From contig NZ_JADJNN010000019.1 in NCBI RefSeq assembly GCF_016714285.1, positions 1 to 64,000 on the forward strand: DNA of 64,000 bases, in the 5' to 3' direction. Positions 35,304 to 44,241 of the stretch are shown one piece after another (positions within the stretch are counted from its first letter, which is position 1; every line of letters begins with the position of its first letter). The stretch comes from Nannocystis sp. GTDB lineage: Bacteria; Myxococcota_A; Polyangia; Nannocystales; Nannocystaceae. The translations under genes and the position numbers were made by a program. The notes beneath the pieces are model-generated. The model saw only the letters and a program-made list of their open reading frames with translations, did no database searches and was not told the DNA's origin.

Positions 35304-36755
35304 ATGCAGGGCTGGAAAAATGAACTTGTGAAGGGCGTCGCTATCCTCGGCTGTCTCGCGGCGCAGGCTTGCGGCGACGACGGGGGCGTCAGCAGCACCA
35401 CGGCCACCGAGGGCGGCACGGGCACCAGCGGCGGCGGCACCGAGGGCAGCACCGGCGACGTGCCGACCACCGACGCCACCAACACCACGCCGACGAGCGG
35501 GACCGGCGGCAGCGGCTCCGACTCGGTCAGCGCCGGGCAAACGACCTCCGGCAGCACCGGCGACGTGACCGTCAGCAGCAGCGGCACCGTTGATATGTGC
35601 GGCAACGCGGTGGTCGACCCGCCCGAGGTCTGCGACGACGGCGTCAACGACGGCGGCTACGACGGCTGCGCGCCCGACTGCAGCGCGCTCGGCCCGTTCT
35701 GCGGCGACGCGATGATGAACGGCGCGGAGACCTGCGACGACGGCAACCAGATCGACGACGACGGCTGCAGCAACGCCTGCGTCGCGGCCGTCTGCGGCGA
35801 CGGCGTGGTCCAGGCGCCCGAGGAGTGCGACGACATGAACGCCGACGACACGGACATGTGCGTCACCGGCTGCAAGAACGCCAGCTGCGGCGACAGCTTC
35901 ATCCTCGCCGGCGTCGAGGTCTGCGACGACGGCGTCAACGACGGCATGTACGGCGGCTGCGCCCAGGACTGTTCGGCCCTCGCCGCCTTCTGCGGCGACG
36001 GCATGAAGAACGGGCCCGAGGCCTGCGACGACAAGAACATGGTCAGCAGCGACGGCTGCCTCGGCGACTGCACCCAGCCGCCGAACTGCCTCGCTATCAA
36101 GACCTTCGACCCCGCGGCGAAGGACGGCGTGTACACGCTCAAGGTCGGCGACATCACCTGGCAGGCCTACTGCGACATGACCTTCGACGGCGGCGGCTGG
36201 ACCCTCGCGGCCAAGGCCATCCCGACCGACGGCTGGGCCTACAACAGCCCGCGCTGGACCGACAACATGGTGTTCAACGCGAACATGCCGGACTTCGACC
36301 ACACCGCCGCCAAGCTGGCGACCTGGAACCTGGTGCCCTTCACCGACATCCTGCTCGGCATGGAGTCGCCGGTCGGGAACATGAACCCGCCCAAGCCCAC
36401 CTACCTCAAGCTCGCCATGGCCAAGGCCTCGCTGTTCGCCCTGTTCTCGCCGGGCACCTACGTCGCAACCATGGGCACCAAGGCCGGCTGGGCCGGGCTG
36501 GTGCCGGCGAGCTCGCTGCAGGCCAACTGCAACCAGGAGGGCATCAACAACGCGCCCAACAACAACGGCCCGCGGGTGCGGCTCGGCATCCTCGGCAACA
36601 ACCAGAACGACTGCCTCACGCCAGACTCGGCGCTCGGCGTCGGCTTCGGCAACTTCACCTGCCAGAACAATCCGTTCATCAGCGTCGGCAACATCAATTG
36701 CGAGCCCAATCCGCCGACCAAGAAGAACGGCATGGCCTGGATCTTCGTCCGCTGA
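35304..36755 (+). CDS. Surface lipoprotein with DUF4215 repeats and fibrinogen-like domain
   Basis: A 483-residue lipoprotein. Lipobox LAAQAC, then a Gly/Ser/Thr spacer (STGD and GGTGTSGGG units), five Cys-rich DUF4215-type repeats (about residues 95-255; two in a longer CDDGVNDGxYxGC form), and a C-terminal domain of about 220 residues. That domain has the fibrinogen-like opening: GVYTLKV...YCDMTFDGGGWTLAAK. In animals such domains bind sugars or acetyl groups; here a binding role in attachment is inferred. The start is supported by AAGGAG with nine bases spacing and by the signal peptide. The cytochrome-like lipoprotein follows 156 bp later. Confidence 0.88.
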   Translation: MQGWKNELVKGVAILGCLAAQACGDDGGVSSTTATEGGTGTSGGGTEGSTGDVPTTDATNTTPTSGTGGSGSDSVSAGQTTSGSTGDVTVSSSGTVDMCGNAVVDPPEVCDDGVNDGGYDGCAPDCSALGPFCGDAMMNGAETCDDGNQIDDDGCSNACVAAVCGDGVVQAPEECDDMNADDTDMCVTGCKNASCGDSFILAGVEVCDDGVNDGMYGGCAQDCSALAAFCGDGMKNGPEACDDKNMVSSDGCLGDCTQPPNCLAIKTFDPAAKDGVYTLKVGDITWQAYCDMTFDGGGWTLAAKAIPTDGWAYNSPRWTDNMVFNANMPDFDHTAAKLATWNLVPFTDILLGMESPVGNMNPPKPTYLKLAMAKASLFALFSPGTYVATMGTKAGWAGLVPASSLQANCNQEGINNAPNNNGPRVRLGILGNNQNDCLTPDSALGVGFGNFTCQNNPFISVGNINCEPNPPTKKNGMAWIFVR

Positions 36756-36911
36756 TCGACCGCGCCCGCCGGGCCACCGACGACCGTGCGCCGATCCGCG
36801 ATCGACGCCCGGTCGCGTCGTGCTGACACGGCCAGCATCTCGCCACGCGGCGCCACGTGGGTCTTCGCCTGTGGCCTTGTGCGTGGCGGCCGATCCTGGC
36901 AAGCAGAAGTG

Positions 36912-37442
36912 ATGATCCTTACACGCATCTGGGCCCCGGCCCTGGCCCTCATCGTGCTCGGCTGCGAGCCCTCCTCCGACGGCACGAGCGACGCCAGCAG
37001 CAGCACCGGCGACGCCAGCGGCAGCACCGGCGACGAGCCGACCGGCAGCACCGGCGACGAGCCGACCGGCAGCACCGGCGGTATGGTGGACCTGCCCGGC
37101 CTGCACTTCGGCTTCGATATCTGGCCCATCTTCAACGCGAGCTGCTCGTGCCATATCATCCCGCCCGACGGGATGACCCCGGGCCAGGCGGTCTATCCAT
37201 TCATGGGCGGCGATCCGGCGGGCGCGTACGCCGTGCTGATCAACCAGCCCTCCACCGTCACCGGCCTCGATTACGTCGAGCCCGGCGACTCGGCCACCAG
37301 CTACCTGTTTCACAAGGTCTCCGGCACCGCGGCCGAGGTCGGTGGATATGGCGACGCGATGCCGCCGCCGCCGGACATGCCGCTCAGCGCCGCGAAGATC
37401 GCCACGATCAAGGAATGGATCGACACCGGCGCGCTCGAGTAG
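36912..37442 (+). CDS. Small cytochrome-c-like lipoprotein with altered haem motif
   Basis: A 176-residue lipoprotein: lipobox LIVLGC, four near-identical STGD-type spacer units, then a domain that follows the plan of planctomycete/myxobacterial-type cytochrome c modules: IWPIFNASCSCH, a Gly-rich turn, AYAVLINQPS, a YVEPGDSATSYLFHK segment, DAMPPPPDMPLS and a final helix IKEWIDTGAL. The haem-attachment motif is CSCH (CxCH) rather than CxxCH, so covalent haem binding may be lost or altered. It follows the fibrinogen-like gene on the same strand. Confidence 0.75.
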   Translation: MILTRIWAPALALIVLGCEPSSDGTSDASSSTGDASGSTGDEPTGSTGDEPTGSTGGMVDLPGLHFGFDIWPIFNASCSCHIIPPDGMTPGQAVYPFMGGDPAGAYAVLINQPSTVTGLDYVEPGDSATSYLFHKVSGTAAEVGGYGDAMPPPPDMPLSAAKIATIKEWIDTGALE

Positions 37443-37579
37443 CAGGGCCCGACGCTCAGGGGAGCGCGCCCGGCCGCAGCCCGACCCGCCGCGGACCCCC
37501 GCAAGCGCCGCGCAGCAGCCGAAGATCGGGCCTCGGCTGCGGCGCCGGGGCCCGTTCGCGCCGCCGGCGAATTCGCGGG

Positions 37580-37607
37580 TTGCACAATCCGCAACCCCCC
37601 TTATAGA
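37580..37607 (+). promoter_or_regulatory. Sigma70-like promoter of the AI-2E family gene
   Basis: TTGCAC (37580-37585), a 16-base spacer and TATAGA (37602-37607), unusually good for this GC-rich DNA. The expected start is about five bases before the ATG at 37619, so the leader is nearly absent. Confidence 0.6.
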
Positions 37608-37618
37608 GCGGCGCCGCC

Positions 37619-38722
37619 ATGTCTGAGAACGACCAAGACCGCCGTGGCCAGGCTCGCTGGCTGATCCTCCTGGCCACGATGATGACCGCGCTCTACCTGT
37701 GCTGGTTGATGCTGGCGCCGTTCGTCAACGTGCTCCTGTGGGCCGCCGTGTTGACCGTGACCTTCGACGGAGTCCACCGGCGGATCCTCGCCCGGACGCG
37801 GCGCGAGACCCTGAGCGCGGCGCTCTCGACCCTGGTCGTGGTCGGCGTGATCGGCGTACCCATGGGCCTCGTCACCTGGGCCATCGTCCGCGAGATCATG
37901 CCGACGGTCGGCGCCACCCAGGCGGCGATCAGCGACTTCCTCGATCCCGCGTCGCGCCACACCGGGCCGGTCATGCAGCGGCTCGCCCAGTACATCGACC
38001 TCGCCCACCTGCGCACCCAGATCACCGAGCAGCTGGGTGCCATCGGCGCCCAGGTGGCCGGCAGCGCGTTTGGCATCGTCAGTAACATCGTCCTCGTGGT
38101 CGTCCAGGCGCTGTTCGTCGTGTTCGTCATGTTCTACCTGTTTCGCGACGGCAAGCTGGTGCGCGAGGCGCTGGCCAGCGCGATCCCCCTGCGCAACCGC
38201 GAGACCTACGAGGTCCTGACCCGCGTCCGCGAGGTCGTCGGCGCCAGCGTCAACGGCGTCCTGGTGATCGCCGCGGTTCAGGGCAGCCTCGGCGGCCTGG
38301 CCTTCGCGGTGCTCGGCCTGCCCTCGGCGACCCTGTGGGGGGTCGTGATGATCTTCCTGTCCCTGATCCCGGTCCTCGGCGCCTTCGTCATCTGGGTCCC
38401 CGCGGTGATCTACCTCGCCGTCACCGGCGCGTGGATCAAGGCGATCATCCTCCTGATCGCGGGCCTCATCATCAGCCTGGTCGACAACTTCATGCGCCCG
38501 CGCCTGGTCGGCCGCCGGGCCAAGCTCCACGAGCTCTTCATCTTCTTCGCCGTGCTCGGCGGGCTGCAGGTGTTCGGCCTCATCGGCCTCGTGCTCGGCC
38601 CGGTCGTGCTGGCCTTCGCGCTGTCCCTGTTCGAGGCGTTTCGCCACCCCGACTCCGCCAGCGCCTCGATGACGAACATCACCATGCCGAGCCCCAGCCC
38701 CTACCTGGCCGGGAAACAGTAG
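37619..38722 (+). CDS. AI-2E family transporter
   Basis: A 367-residue inner-membrane protein with the AI-2E/PerM family pattern: paired N-terminal helices (LLATMMTALYLCWLMLAPF), a helix about 68-92, an amphipathic soluble stretch, then a cluster of helices from about 155 to 345 with GSLGGLAFAVLGLPSATLWG and DNFMRPRLVGRRAKLHELF, the conserved family core. Known members export autoinducer-2, act as Na+/H+ antiporters or have no known role. It is preceded by its own strong promoter and stands alone, with a possible bidirectional terminator behind it. Confidence 0.93.
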   Translation: MSENDQDRRGQARWLILLATMMTALYLCWLMLAPFVNVLLWAAVLTVTFDGVHRRILARTRRETLSAALSTLVVVGVIGVPMGLVTWAIVREIMPTVGATQAAISDFLDPASRHTGPVMQRLAQYIDLAHLRTQITEQLGAIGAQVAGSAFGIVSNIVLVVVQALFVVFVMFYLFRDGKLVREALASAIPLRNRETYEVLTRVREVVGASVNGVLVIAAVQGSLGGLAFAVLGLPSATLWGVVMIFLSLIPVLGAFVIWVPAVIYLAVTGAWIKAIILLIAGLIISLVDNFMRPRLVGRRAKLHELFIFFAVLGGLQVFGLIGLVLGPVVLAFALSLFEAFRHPDSASASMTNITMPSPSPYLAGKQ

Positions 38723-38766
38723 CGCCTCACTTGCTGCACAGGGCCACGCAGCGCCGCTGCGAGGCG
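38723..38766. terminator. Possible bidirectional terminator
   Basis: Outer arms CGCCTC (38723-38728) and GAGGCG (38761-38766) enclose an inner palindrome GCAGCG-c-CGCTGC (38748-38760), between two convergent genes. There is no T-run. Confidence 0.35.
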
Positions 38767-38769
38767 ACA

Positions 38770-41136
38770 TCACGCCGGGCGCAGGCGACGGACCCGGCCG
38801 CGATCGGCGTCGAGCAGCAGCCGATCGCCGGTGCGAAACACCCGCGTCGCGCCCGGCAGGTCGACGACCGCCGGCAATCCATACTCGCGGGCGACCACCG
38901 CCCCGTGCGAGAGCGTGCCGCCGATCTCGGTGACCAGGCCGGCGGCGACGCTGAAGCAGGGGGTCCAGCCGACATCGGTGTGCGGCACCACGAGGATCTC
39001 ACCCGGCCGCAGCTCGCCCGCCTCCGCGACCGTCCGAACGACGCGGGCCGGGCCCTCGACAACGCCACGGCTGACCGGGGTGCCCTGCAAGTCGACCTCG
39101 TCGGCGTGGTCGAGCTCGGCGGGGCTGTGCGGCCGCGGCACACCGACGTTGAGCGCGGGGAACTCGAGCCGCGCCTGCTGCCAGTGCAGGCTCCGGCGTT
39201 GCCGCGCGCGCTGGACCAGCGCCGGGTCGGCGGCGTCGACCAGGCGACCGATCTCGGCGAGGACGAGGAAGTACAACAGGTCCTGCTCGGGCAGGCGGGC
39301 CGCGTCGACGAGGCAGGTGGCCAGCGCCGCGAGCTCGCGCTTGATCTGGCGGACCACGCCGGTGACGAGGCTCTTGGAGCGCTCGCGCAGGGCGATCGCC
39401 CGGCGGGCCTTGGGGGCGATCGCCCGCGCCAGGACGCCGCGGATCCCGGCGATCGCGGGGGCCGGTGTTCGCTCGCGCGGCGCGGCCGGACCGGCCATGT
39501 CGGCCCGCACGCGCGCCTGCATGGCCGCGACCAGCGGCCGCGGATCCTCCGACCAGTCGGGCGCGTGCAGCTCGAGCTCGCGGACACCGCGGTGGCCGTG
39601 CTCGGCGAGCAGCGCCGCGAAGGCAGCGGCGACCGGCCCGGCGCGCAGCCACGCGAGCGCGGCGTCGCGGTCGTCCTGCACGAAGCGCCCCGCGACCTCG
39701 AGGTCCTCGGCGATCGCGGCGCACATGCGATCGAGCGCACGGACCAGGTCGGCGCCGACGACCTCGCCCGCGTCGGCGAGCAGCCCCGCCATCTCGGCGT
39801 GCTGCTCCGGCCCGGCCCGCTTGCCGCCGCTGAGGATGCTCTGCAGCGTCTCGCCGAGGCTGCCTGAGCGCATCGAGGCCCGCAGGTGCACCCGCCAGGC
39901 CCGCTGCAGCCGCGGCCCCGCGTCGGCCAGCCGCTGCCACCAGCCAGCCGCGTCGCCGGCCGGCGGCGGCGTGGGACCGGCGAGCTGCGCCTCGAGGTGC
40001 AGCAACTCGGCCTCCGCCCGGCCCAGGAAGCGCACGTAGCGGGCGGTGTTCTGCAGGCGCCGCGGCAGCGACGGCGCGTGAAACGGCGTCGGCACGGCGA
40101 GCACCCGCCCGGCCAGGCTGACGTCGACGCCCTCCTTGCTGCTGCCGAGCACCCCGGCGGCGAAGCGGTAGGCGCTGGCGAGGTTCATGAAGGCGTGGCC
40201 AGAGAAGCTGGCGATGCAGTCACCCGCGCGTCCACGGAGGTCGACGCCGAGGTCGATGAAATTCGCGGCCATCGCCGCATCGAGGTTGCGGCCGATCAGA
40301 TCCCAGGTGAGCGGCGTGAGGGCGCCCGGCAGGATCTCGCCGATGTTGTAGCGGACGAACACCGCGTCGGGGTCGGCGATCGGCGTGTCGAACTCGTCGC
40401 AGCCGACCCGCGCGCGCGCAGTGATCGGCCGGGCCTGCAGCCACCACACCACGCCGTCGGCGTCGATCGCCCACTCGAGGTCGAGCGGCCCGCCGAGCGA
40501 GGCCTCGGCGCGCAGGGCCTCCGTGATCAGGTCGTGCAGCGCCCCCGCGTCGAGCAGCGGCTCGCCGCCCTGAATCACGCTGGCCCGCAGCTGGCCGTCG
40601 CGCCCGAGCTGGTAGCGGTCGGGGGTCACGGTCCCGGCCACGAGCGCGTCCCCGAGACCGGCGACCGCCTCGACGATCACGAGCTCGGCCTCGGCGCTGC
40701 CCGGATCGCGATCGGGATCGACGGTGAACAGCACGCCCGCGACCCGCGGCGCGACCATCCGCTGCACGACCACCGCGAGCGCGCCCGTCTGGGCCGCGTA
40801 GTGCAGCGCGCGCGCGCCGGTGGCCGACGCGAGACAGTGGGCGATCGCCGACGCGATCGCCGACTCGCCCGCGACCCCGAGCACGCTCTCGTACTGCCCC
40901 GCGAACGAGCTGATGACGCCGTCCTCCTCGCGCCCCGAGGAGCGCACGGCGACCGTCGGCTCGCCCTCGGCGCGCAACCAGGATCGTAACGCCGGGTCGC
41001 CCGCGTCGGGCGCGAGCAGGACCACCCCCGCGGGCACGCGCAGGCCGGCCCGGAGCAGGCGCGCGAGGCCCCGCGCCTTGCCGCCGGCGGCGGCGACATC
41101 AGCGTCACGAAGATCGAGGAGTGTCGCGGTGCTCAT
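38770..41136 (-). CDS. Rifampicin-phosphotransferase-like PEP-utilising enzyme
   Basis: A 788-residue protein. The N-terminal ATP-grasp domain has GGKARGLARLLRAGLRVPAG, TVAVRSSGREEDG and SSFAGQYESVLGV; the C-terminal domain carries a swivelling phosphohistidine, His744, in EIGGTLSHGAVVAREYGLP. Order and motifs match the Rph family (ATP-grasp, substrate lid, His domain; usual length near 865), which transfers the beta-phosphate of ATP to rifampicin; it has no PEP barrel, unlike PEP synthase. The middle part is diverged, so the true substrate may be another compound. Its ATG overlaps the stop of the efflux gene (ATGA), tying modification and export together. Confidence 0.78.
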   Translation of the reverse strand: MSTATLLDLRDADVAAAGGKARGLARLLRAGLRVPAGVVLLAPDAGDPALRSWLRAEGEPTVAVRSSGREEDGVISSFAGQYESVLGVAGESAIASAIAHCLASATGARALHYAAQTGALAVVVQRMVAPRVAGVLFTVDPDRDPGSAEAELVIVEAVAGLGDALVAGTVTPDRYQLGRDGQLRASVIQGGEPLLDAGALHDLITEALRAEASLGGPLDLEWAIDADGVVWWLQARPITARARVGCDEFDTPIADPDAVFVRYNIGEILPGALTPLTWDLIGRNLDAAMAANFIDLGVDLRGRAGDCIASFSGHAFMNLASAYRFAAGVLGSSKEGVDVSLAGRVLAVPTPFHAPSLPRRLQNTARYVRFLGRAEAELLHLEAQLAGPTPPPAGDAAGWWQRLADAGPRLQRAWRVHLRASMRSGSLGETLQSILSGGKRAGPEQHAEMAGLLADAGEVVGADLVRALDRMCAAIAEDLEVAGRFVQDDRDAALAWLRAGPVAAAFAALLAEHGHRGVRELELHAPDWSEDPRPLVAAMQARVRADMAGPAAPRERTPAPAIAGIRGVLARAIAPKARRAIALRERSKSLVTGVVRQIKRELAALATCLVDAARLPEQDLLYFLVLAEIGRLVDAADPALVQRARQRRSLHWQQARLEFPALNVGVPRPHSPAELDHADEVDLQGTPVSRGVVEGPARVVRTVAEAGELRPGEILVVPHTDVGWTPCFSVAAGLVTEIGGTLSHGAVVAREYGLPAVVDLPGATRVFRTGDRLLLDADRGRVRRLRPA

Positions 41137-42614
41137 GGCGGCGTGCTCGTGGTGATGGTTCGGCGCAGCGGCAGCTCGCGCAGTAGCACGGCGCAGACCA
41201 GCGCCGCGAGGGCCAGGCCGCAAGCGCTGGCGAGGATCATGGCGACCCCGGCGTCGATCGCCGCCGCCTGCGCGCCGATTCGCGGCGCCGCGGCACCGGC
41301 GTCGATGCCAGCCCCGGCGTGGGTGACCTGACGCTCGAGCAGCGCGCCGAACACCCCGATCCCGACGATGCCGCCGAGGCTGCGCGCGAACTTGCCGAGC
41401 GCCGTGGCGACCCCGATCTCCGCGTACTGGGCCGCGTTCTGGGCCGCGACCGTGAGCGCGGGCAGGGCCAGGCCGATGCCGAGGCCGACGACCGTCAGCG
41501 CCGCGGGCACCGCGAGACCAGGCCCGACGCCGACCACCGCCAGCGCCAGCAGGCCGCCGCACATCGCCAGCAGCCCCGCCTGCACGACCGGCCGACAGCG
41601 GCCGCTGCGACTGACCCGGACCCCGCCGATGATGCTCCCCGCGACCAGCGCGAGGACCATCGGCGTCATCGCCAGCCCCGCCGCCGTCGCCGCGAATCCG
41701 TGGACGACCTGCAGCGCGAGCGGCAGATAGATCGAGCAGGCGTAAAACGCCGCGCTGGCGAGGAACGCGATCAGGCTCGTGAGCCCGACGATCGGGTCGC
41801 GCAGCAGGTGCGGCGGGAGGATCGGCGCCGCCGCGCGCGACTCGACCACGACCAGACCGACGCCCGCGAGCAGCGACACCGCCGCCGCGGCGAAGGTCCA
41901 GCGATCGAAGCCGGCGCCGCCGACCCGCGCGAGCGCCAGCAGGGCCGGCACCAGCGTCGCCGTCAGCAGCACGATGCCGGCGTGGTCGGTGGCCGGCGAG
42001 GCGCCGCCCGGGCGCTTGCGCGGAGCGTGGATAGCGAGCGGCACCACAGCCGCGAGCCCGAGCGGCACATTGATGAGGAAGGCCCAGCGCCAGCCGACGC
42101 CGTCCGTGACGAGCCCGCCGACGATCGGCCCGATCACGCTGGCGAGCCCGTACACCCCGCTGAGCAGCCCCGTGTAGCGGCCGACCTGAGCGGGCGCATA
42201 GAGATCCGCGAGCACGGCGTACGCGTTCGCTACCAGGGCGCCGGCGCCGAGGCCCTGCAGCGCGCGACACCCGATCAGCGCCGGCATCGTCGGCGCCAGC
42301 CCGGCCGCCAGCGAGCCGACGATGAACACCCCCATCCCCGCCAGCAGCAGGCTGCGGCGCCCGTGCCGATCGCCGAGCTGGCCAGCGATCGGCACGACCA
42401 CCGTGACCGCCACCAGGTACGCGGTGAACACCCACGGATAGAGATCGAGGCGGCCGAGCTCACCGGCGATCCGCGGCAACGCGGTGCCGACGATCGTCTG
42501 ATCCATCGCCGACAACAGCACCGCGAGCGTGACCGCGGGCAGCACCGCCCGCGACGCGGCCGGCCCCGCTGGTCCGCCAGCCCCCGCGTCGGAGCGCTCC
42601 ACCTGCTCGTGCAT
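41133..42614 (-). CDS. Major-facilitator drug efflux pump (DHA2, 14-TM type)
   Basis: A 493-residue membrane protein with about 14 hydrophobic helices. It has MDQTIVGTALPRIAGEL in the first helix, AGQLGDRHGRRSLLLAG in the 2-3 loop (motif A) and SVIGPIVGGLVTDGVGWRW in helix 5 (motif C, characteristic of drug/H+ antiporters). Members export diverse drugs and biocides. The start at 42614 opens just before the first helix; the frame is open further up but without signal. TTGACA at 42650-42655 on the minus strand is a perfect -35, although its -10 is poor. The enzyme gene follows with an ATGA overlap. Confidence 0.92.
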   Translation of the reverse strand: MHEQVERSDAGAGGPAGPAASRAVLPAVTLAVLLSAMDQTIVGTALPRIAGELGRLDLYPWVFTAYLVAVTVVVPIAGQLGDRHGRRSLLLAGMGVFIVGSLAAGLAPTMPALIGCRALQGLGAGALVANAYAVLADLYAPAQVGRYTGLLSGVYGLASVIGPIVGGLVTDGVGWRWAFLINVPLGLAAVVPLAIHAPRKRPGGASPATDHAGIVLLTATLVPALLALARVGGAGFDRWTFAAAAVSLLAGVGLVVVESRAAAPILPPHLLRDPIVGLTSLIAFLASAAFYACSIYLPLALQVVHGFAATAAGLAMTPMVLALVAGSIIGGVRVSRSGRCRPVVQAGLLAMCGGLLALAVVGVGPGLAVPAALTVVGLGIGLALPALTVAAQNAAQYAEIGVATALGKFARSLGGIVGIGVFGALLERQVTHAGAGIDAGAAAPRIGAQAAAIDAGVAMILASACGLALAALVCAVLLRELPLRRTITTSTPP

Positions 42615-42721
42615 CGCCGGGCCCGAACAGACAGCATGACGGCCACACCTGTCAACCACCTGGCAGACCTCGAGCCTGCGGTCCGACCGCGCGACCCTCG
42701 ACGGCGCACGCCGCCGCGCGA

Positions 42722-42727
42722 TAGATT
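42722..42727 (+). promoter_or_regulatory. TAGATT -10-like element before the serine hydrolase
   Basis: TAGATT ends nine bases before the ATG at 42736 with no Shine-Dalgarno between (TGCCGCGGC only). Same arrangement as at 8845, 56424 and 59229. Confidence 0.45.
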
Positions 42728-42735
42728 GCCGCGGC

Positions 42736-44136
42736 ATGACCAGCAAAGGCCGCGGACGTCTCTGGCGGCGAGCGCTCGCCGTGCTCGCGCTGCTCCTGCT
42801 CGCCGCCGGCGTCTTCGTGACCGGGTGGATCTTGCCCACCGCGACCGGCTACGTCGCCCGCAACACCTGCTCCGCGGTGCTGCTCGCCGGCCGCGATCCG
42901 GCGCAGGTCGCCGCCGAGGACATGGCGCCCTACCCCTTCGTGTCGACCACCGTCGACCGCGAGCAGCAGCTGGTGCGCGCCACGGTGGTCGGCCTCGCGG
43001 CGCGCACCGCCGTGTACCGCCCCGGCCTCGGCTGCGCGCTCGCCATCGCCAGCGATAGCGACACCCTGCGCGCGCAGGGCTTCGAGCCGCCGCGGGCCCC
43101 CGCCAGCGCCGCCCCCTGGCCGCAGGGCGACGGCGACAGCACCGATCCGGACCCGCCCGGCCTCGATCGCGCCGGGCTCGACGCCGCCGTCGCGGCCGCG
43201 TTCAGCGAGCCGGACCCGGAGTCGCTGCGGCGCACGCGAGCGGTGATCGTCGTGTACGACGGGGCCATCGTCGCCGAGCGCCACGCCGACGGCTTCGATC
43301 GCAGCACCCTGCACCTCGGCTGGTCGATGTCGAAGAGCGTGACCAACGCCCTGGTCGGTATCCTCGTAGGTCGCGGCCAGCTCGACCTCCAGGCGCCCGC
43401 GCCGGTGCCCGCGTGGGCCGACGACCCGCGACGTGCCATCACCCTCGACCAGCTGCTGCGCATGAGCAGCGGCCTCGAATTCGACGAGCGCTACGGCGCC
43501 CTCGCCGACGCCACGCACATGCTCTTCGAGGTCGACGACGCCGCCGCCTACGCGATCAGCAAGCCGCTGGCCCACCCGCCCGACACGGTATTTTCCTACT
43601 CGAGCGCGACGACCAACATTCTCAGCTGGATCGTCCGCCAACAATTCACCAGCGACGCGGCCTACCACCGATACCCCCACGAGGCCCTGTTCGCGCCGAT
43701 CGGCATGCGCAGCGCGGTGTTCGAGACCGACGCCACCGGCACTCTCCTCGGCTCGTCCTACGTCCACGCCAGCGCCCGCGACTGGGCCCGCTTCGGCCTG
43801 CTCTACCTGCAGGACGGCGTGTGGAACGGCGCGCGCGTCCTGCCGCCCGGGTGGGTCGATTACAGCCGCACCCCGACCCCGACCAGCGAGACCCGCGACT
43901 ACGCGGCCCAGTTCTGGGCCAACGCCGGCAAGCCCGACGACCCCGGCGACCGCCGCTTCCCGCACCTCCCCGTCGACGCCTACCAGGCCTCCGGCTTCCA
44001 GGGCCAGGCCGTCCTCATCGTGCCATCACGCAGGGCGGTCATCGTCCGCCTCGGCATGACCCACCAGCGCCCGGCGTGGGACCTCGACGCATTCGCCGCG
44101 AGCGTGCTCGCGGCCCTGCCGGCGGACCGCTCGTAG
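42736..44136 (+). CDS. Membrane-anchored serine hydrolase, class C beta-lactamase fold
   Basis: A 466-residue protein with an N-terminal anchor or uncleaved signal helix (about 12-35). The catalytic SxxK is SMSK at 197-200 in LHLGWSMSKSVTNAL. The second motif is FSYSSATTN with Tyr288, the plan seen in 6-aminohexanoate-dimer hydrolases and esterases (YSS rather than the YxN of true lactamases). LLRMSSGLEFDE and WARFGLLYLQDG are further family phrases. An esterase, amidase or peptidase of the envelope is likely; resistance to beta-lactams is not implied. It is divergent from the efflux pump. Confidence 0.87.
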   Translation: MTSKGRGRLWRRALAVLALLLLAAGVFVTGWILPTATGYVARNTCSAVLLAGRDPAQVAAEDMAPYPFVSTTVDREQQLVRATVVGLAARTAVYRPGLGCALAIASDSDTLRAQGFEPPRAPASAAPWPQGDGDSTDPDPPGLDRAGLDAAVAAAFSEPDPESLRRTRAVIVVYDGAIVAERHADGFDRSTLHLGWSMSKSVTNALVGILVGRGQLDLQAPAPVPAWADDPRRAITLDQLLRMSSGLEFDERYGALADATHMLFEVDDAAAYAISKPLAHPPDTVFSYSSATTNILSWIVRQQFTSDAAYHRYPHEALFAPIGMRSAVFETDATGTLLGSSYVHASARDWARFGLLYLQDGVWNGARVLPPGWVDYSRTPTPTSETRDYAAQFWANAGKPDDPGDRRFPHLPVDAYQASGFQGQAVLIVPSRRAVIVRLGMTHQRPAWDLDAFAASVLAALPADRS

Positions 44137-44196
44137 CTCGGCACAGGGGTCATGAACGATCGGCGGCGCGGGACACCGACGCGCGCGCGCATCGGC

Positions 44197-44202
44197 TAGA
44201 AT
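44197..44202 (+). promoter_or_regulatory. TAGAAT -10-like element
   Basis: TAGAAT stands 40 bases before the ATG at 44242 and is followed by a strong ribosome site, AGGAGG (44230-44235), six bases before that ATG. This gene therefore has an ordinary leader, unlike several of its neighbours. Confidence 0.45.
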
Positions 44203-44241
44203 CGCCGCGGGGCCCGCGATACGCGGGTGAGGAGGATGGGA

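Noticed and set aside
42736..44136. Serine hydrolase as a beta-lactam resistance enzyme
   Set aside because: The second motif is YSS and the family phrases match esterases/amidases; nothing shows beta-lactam activity.
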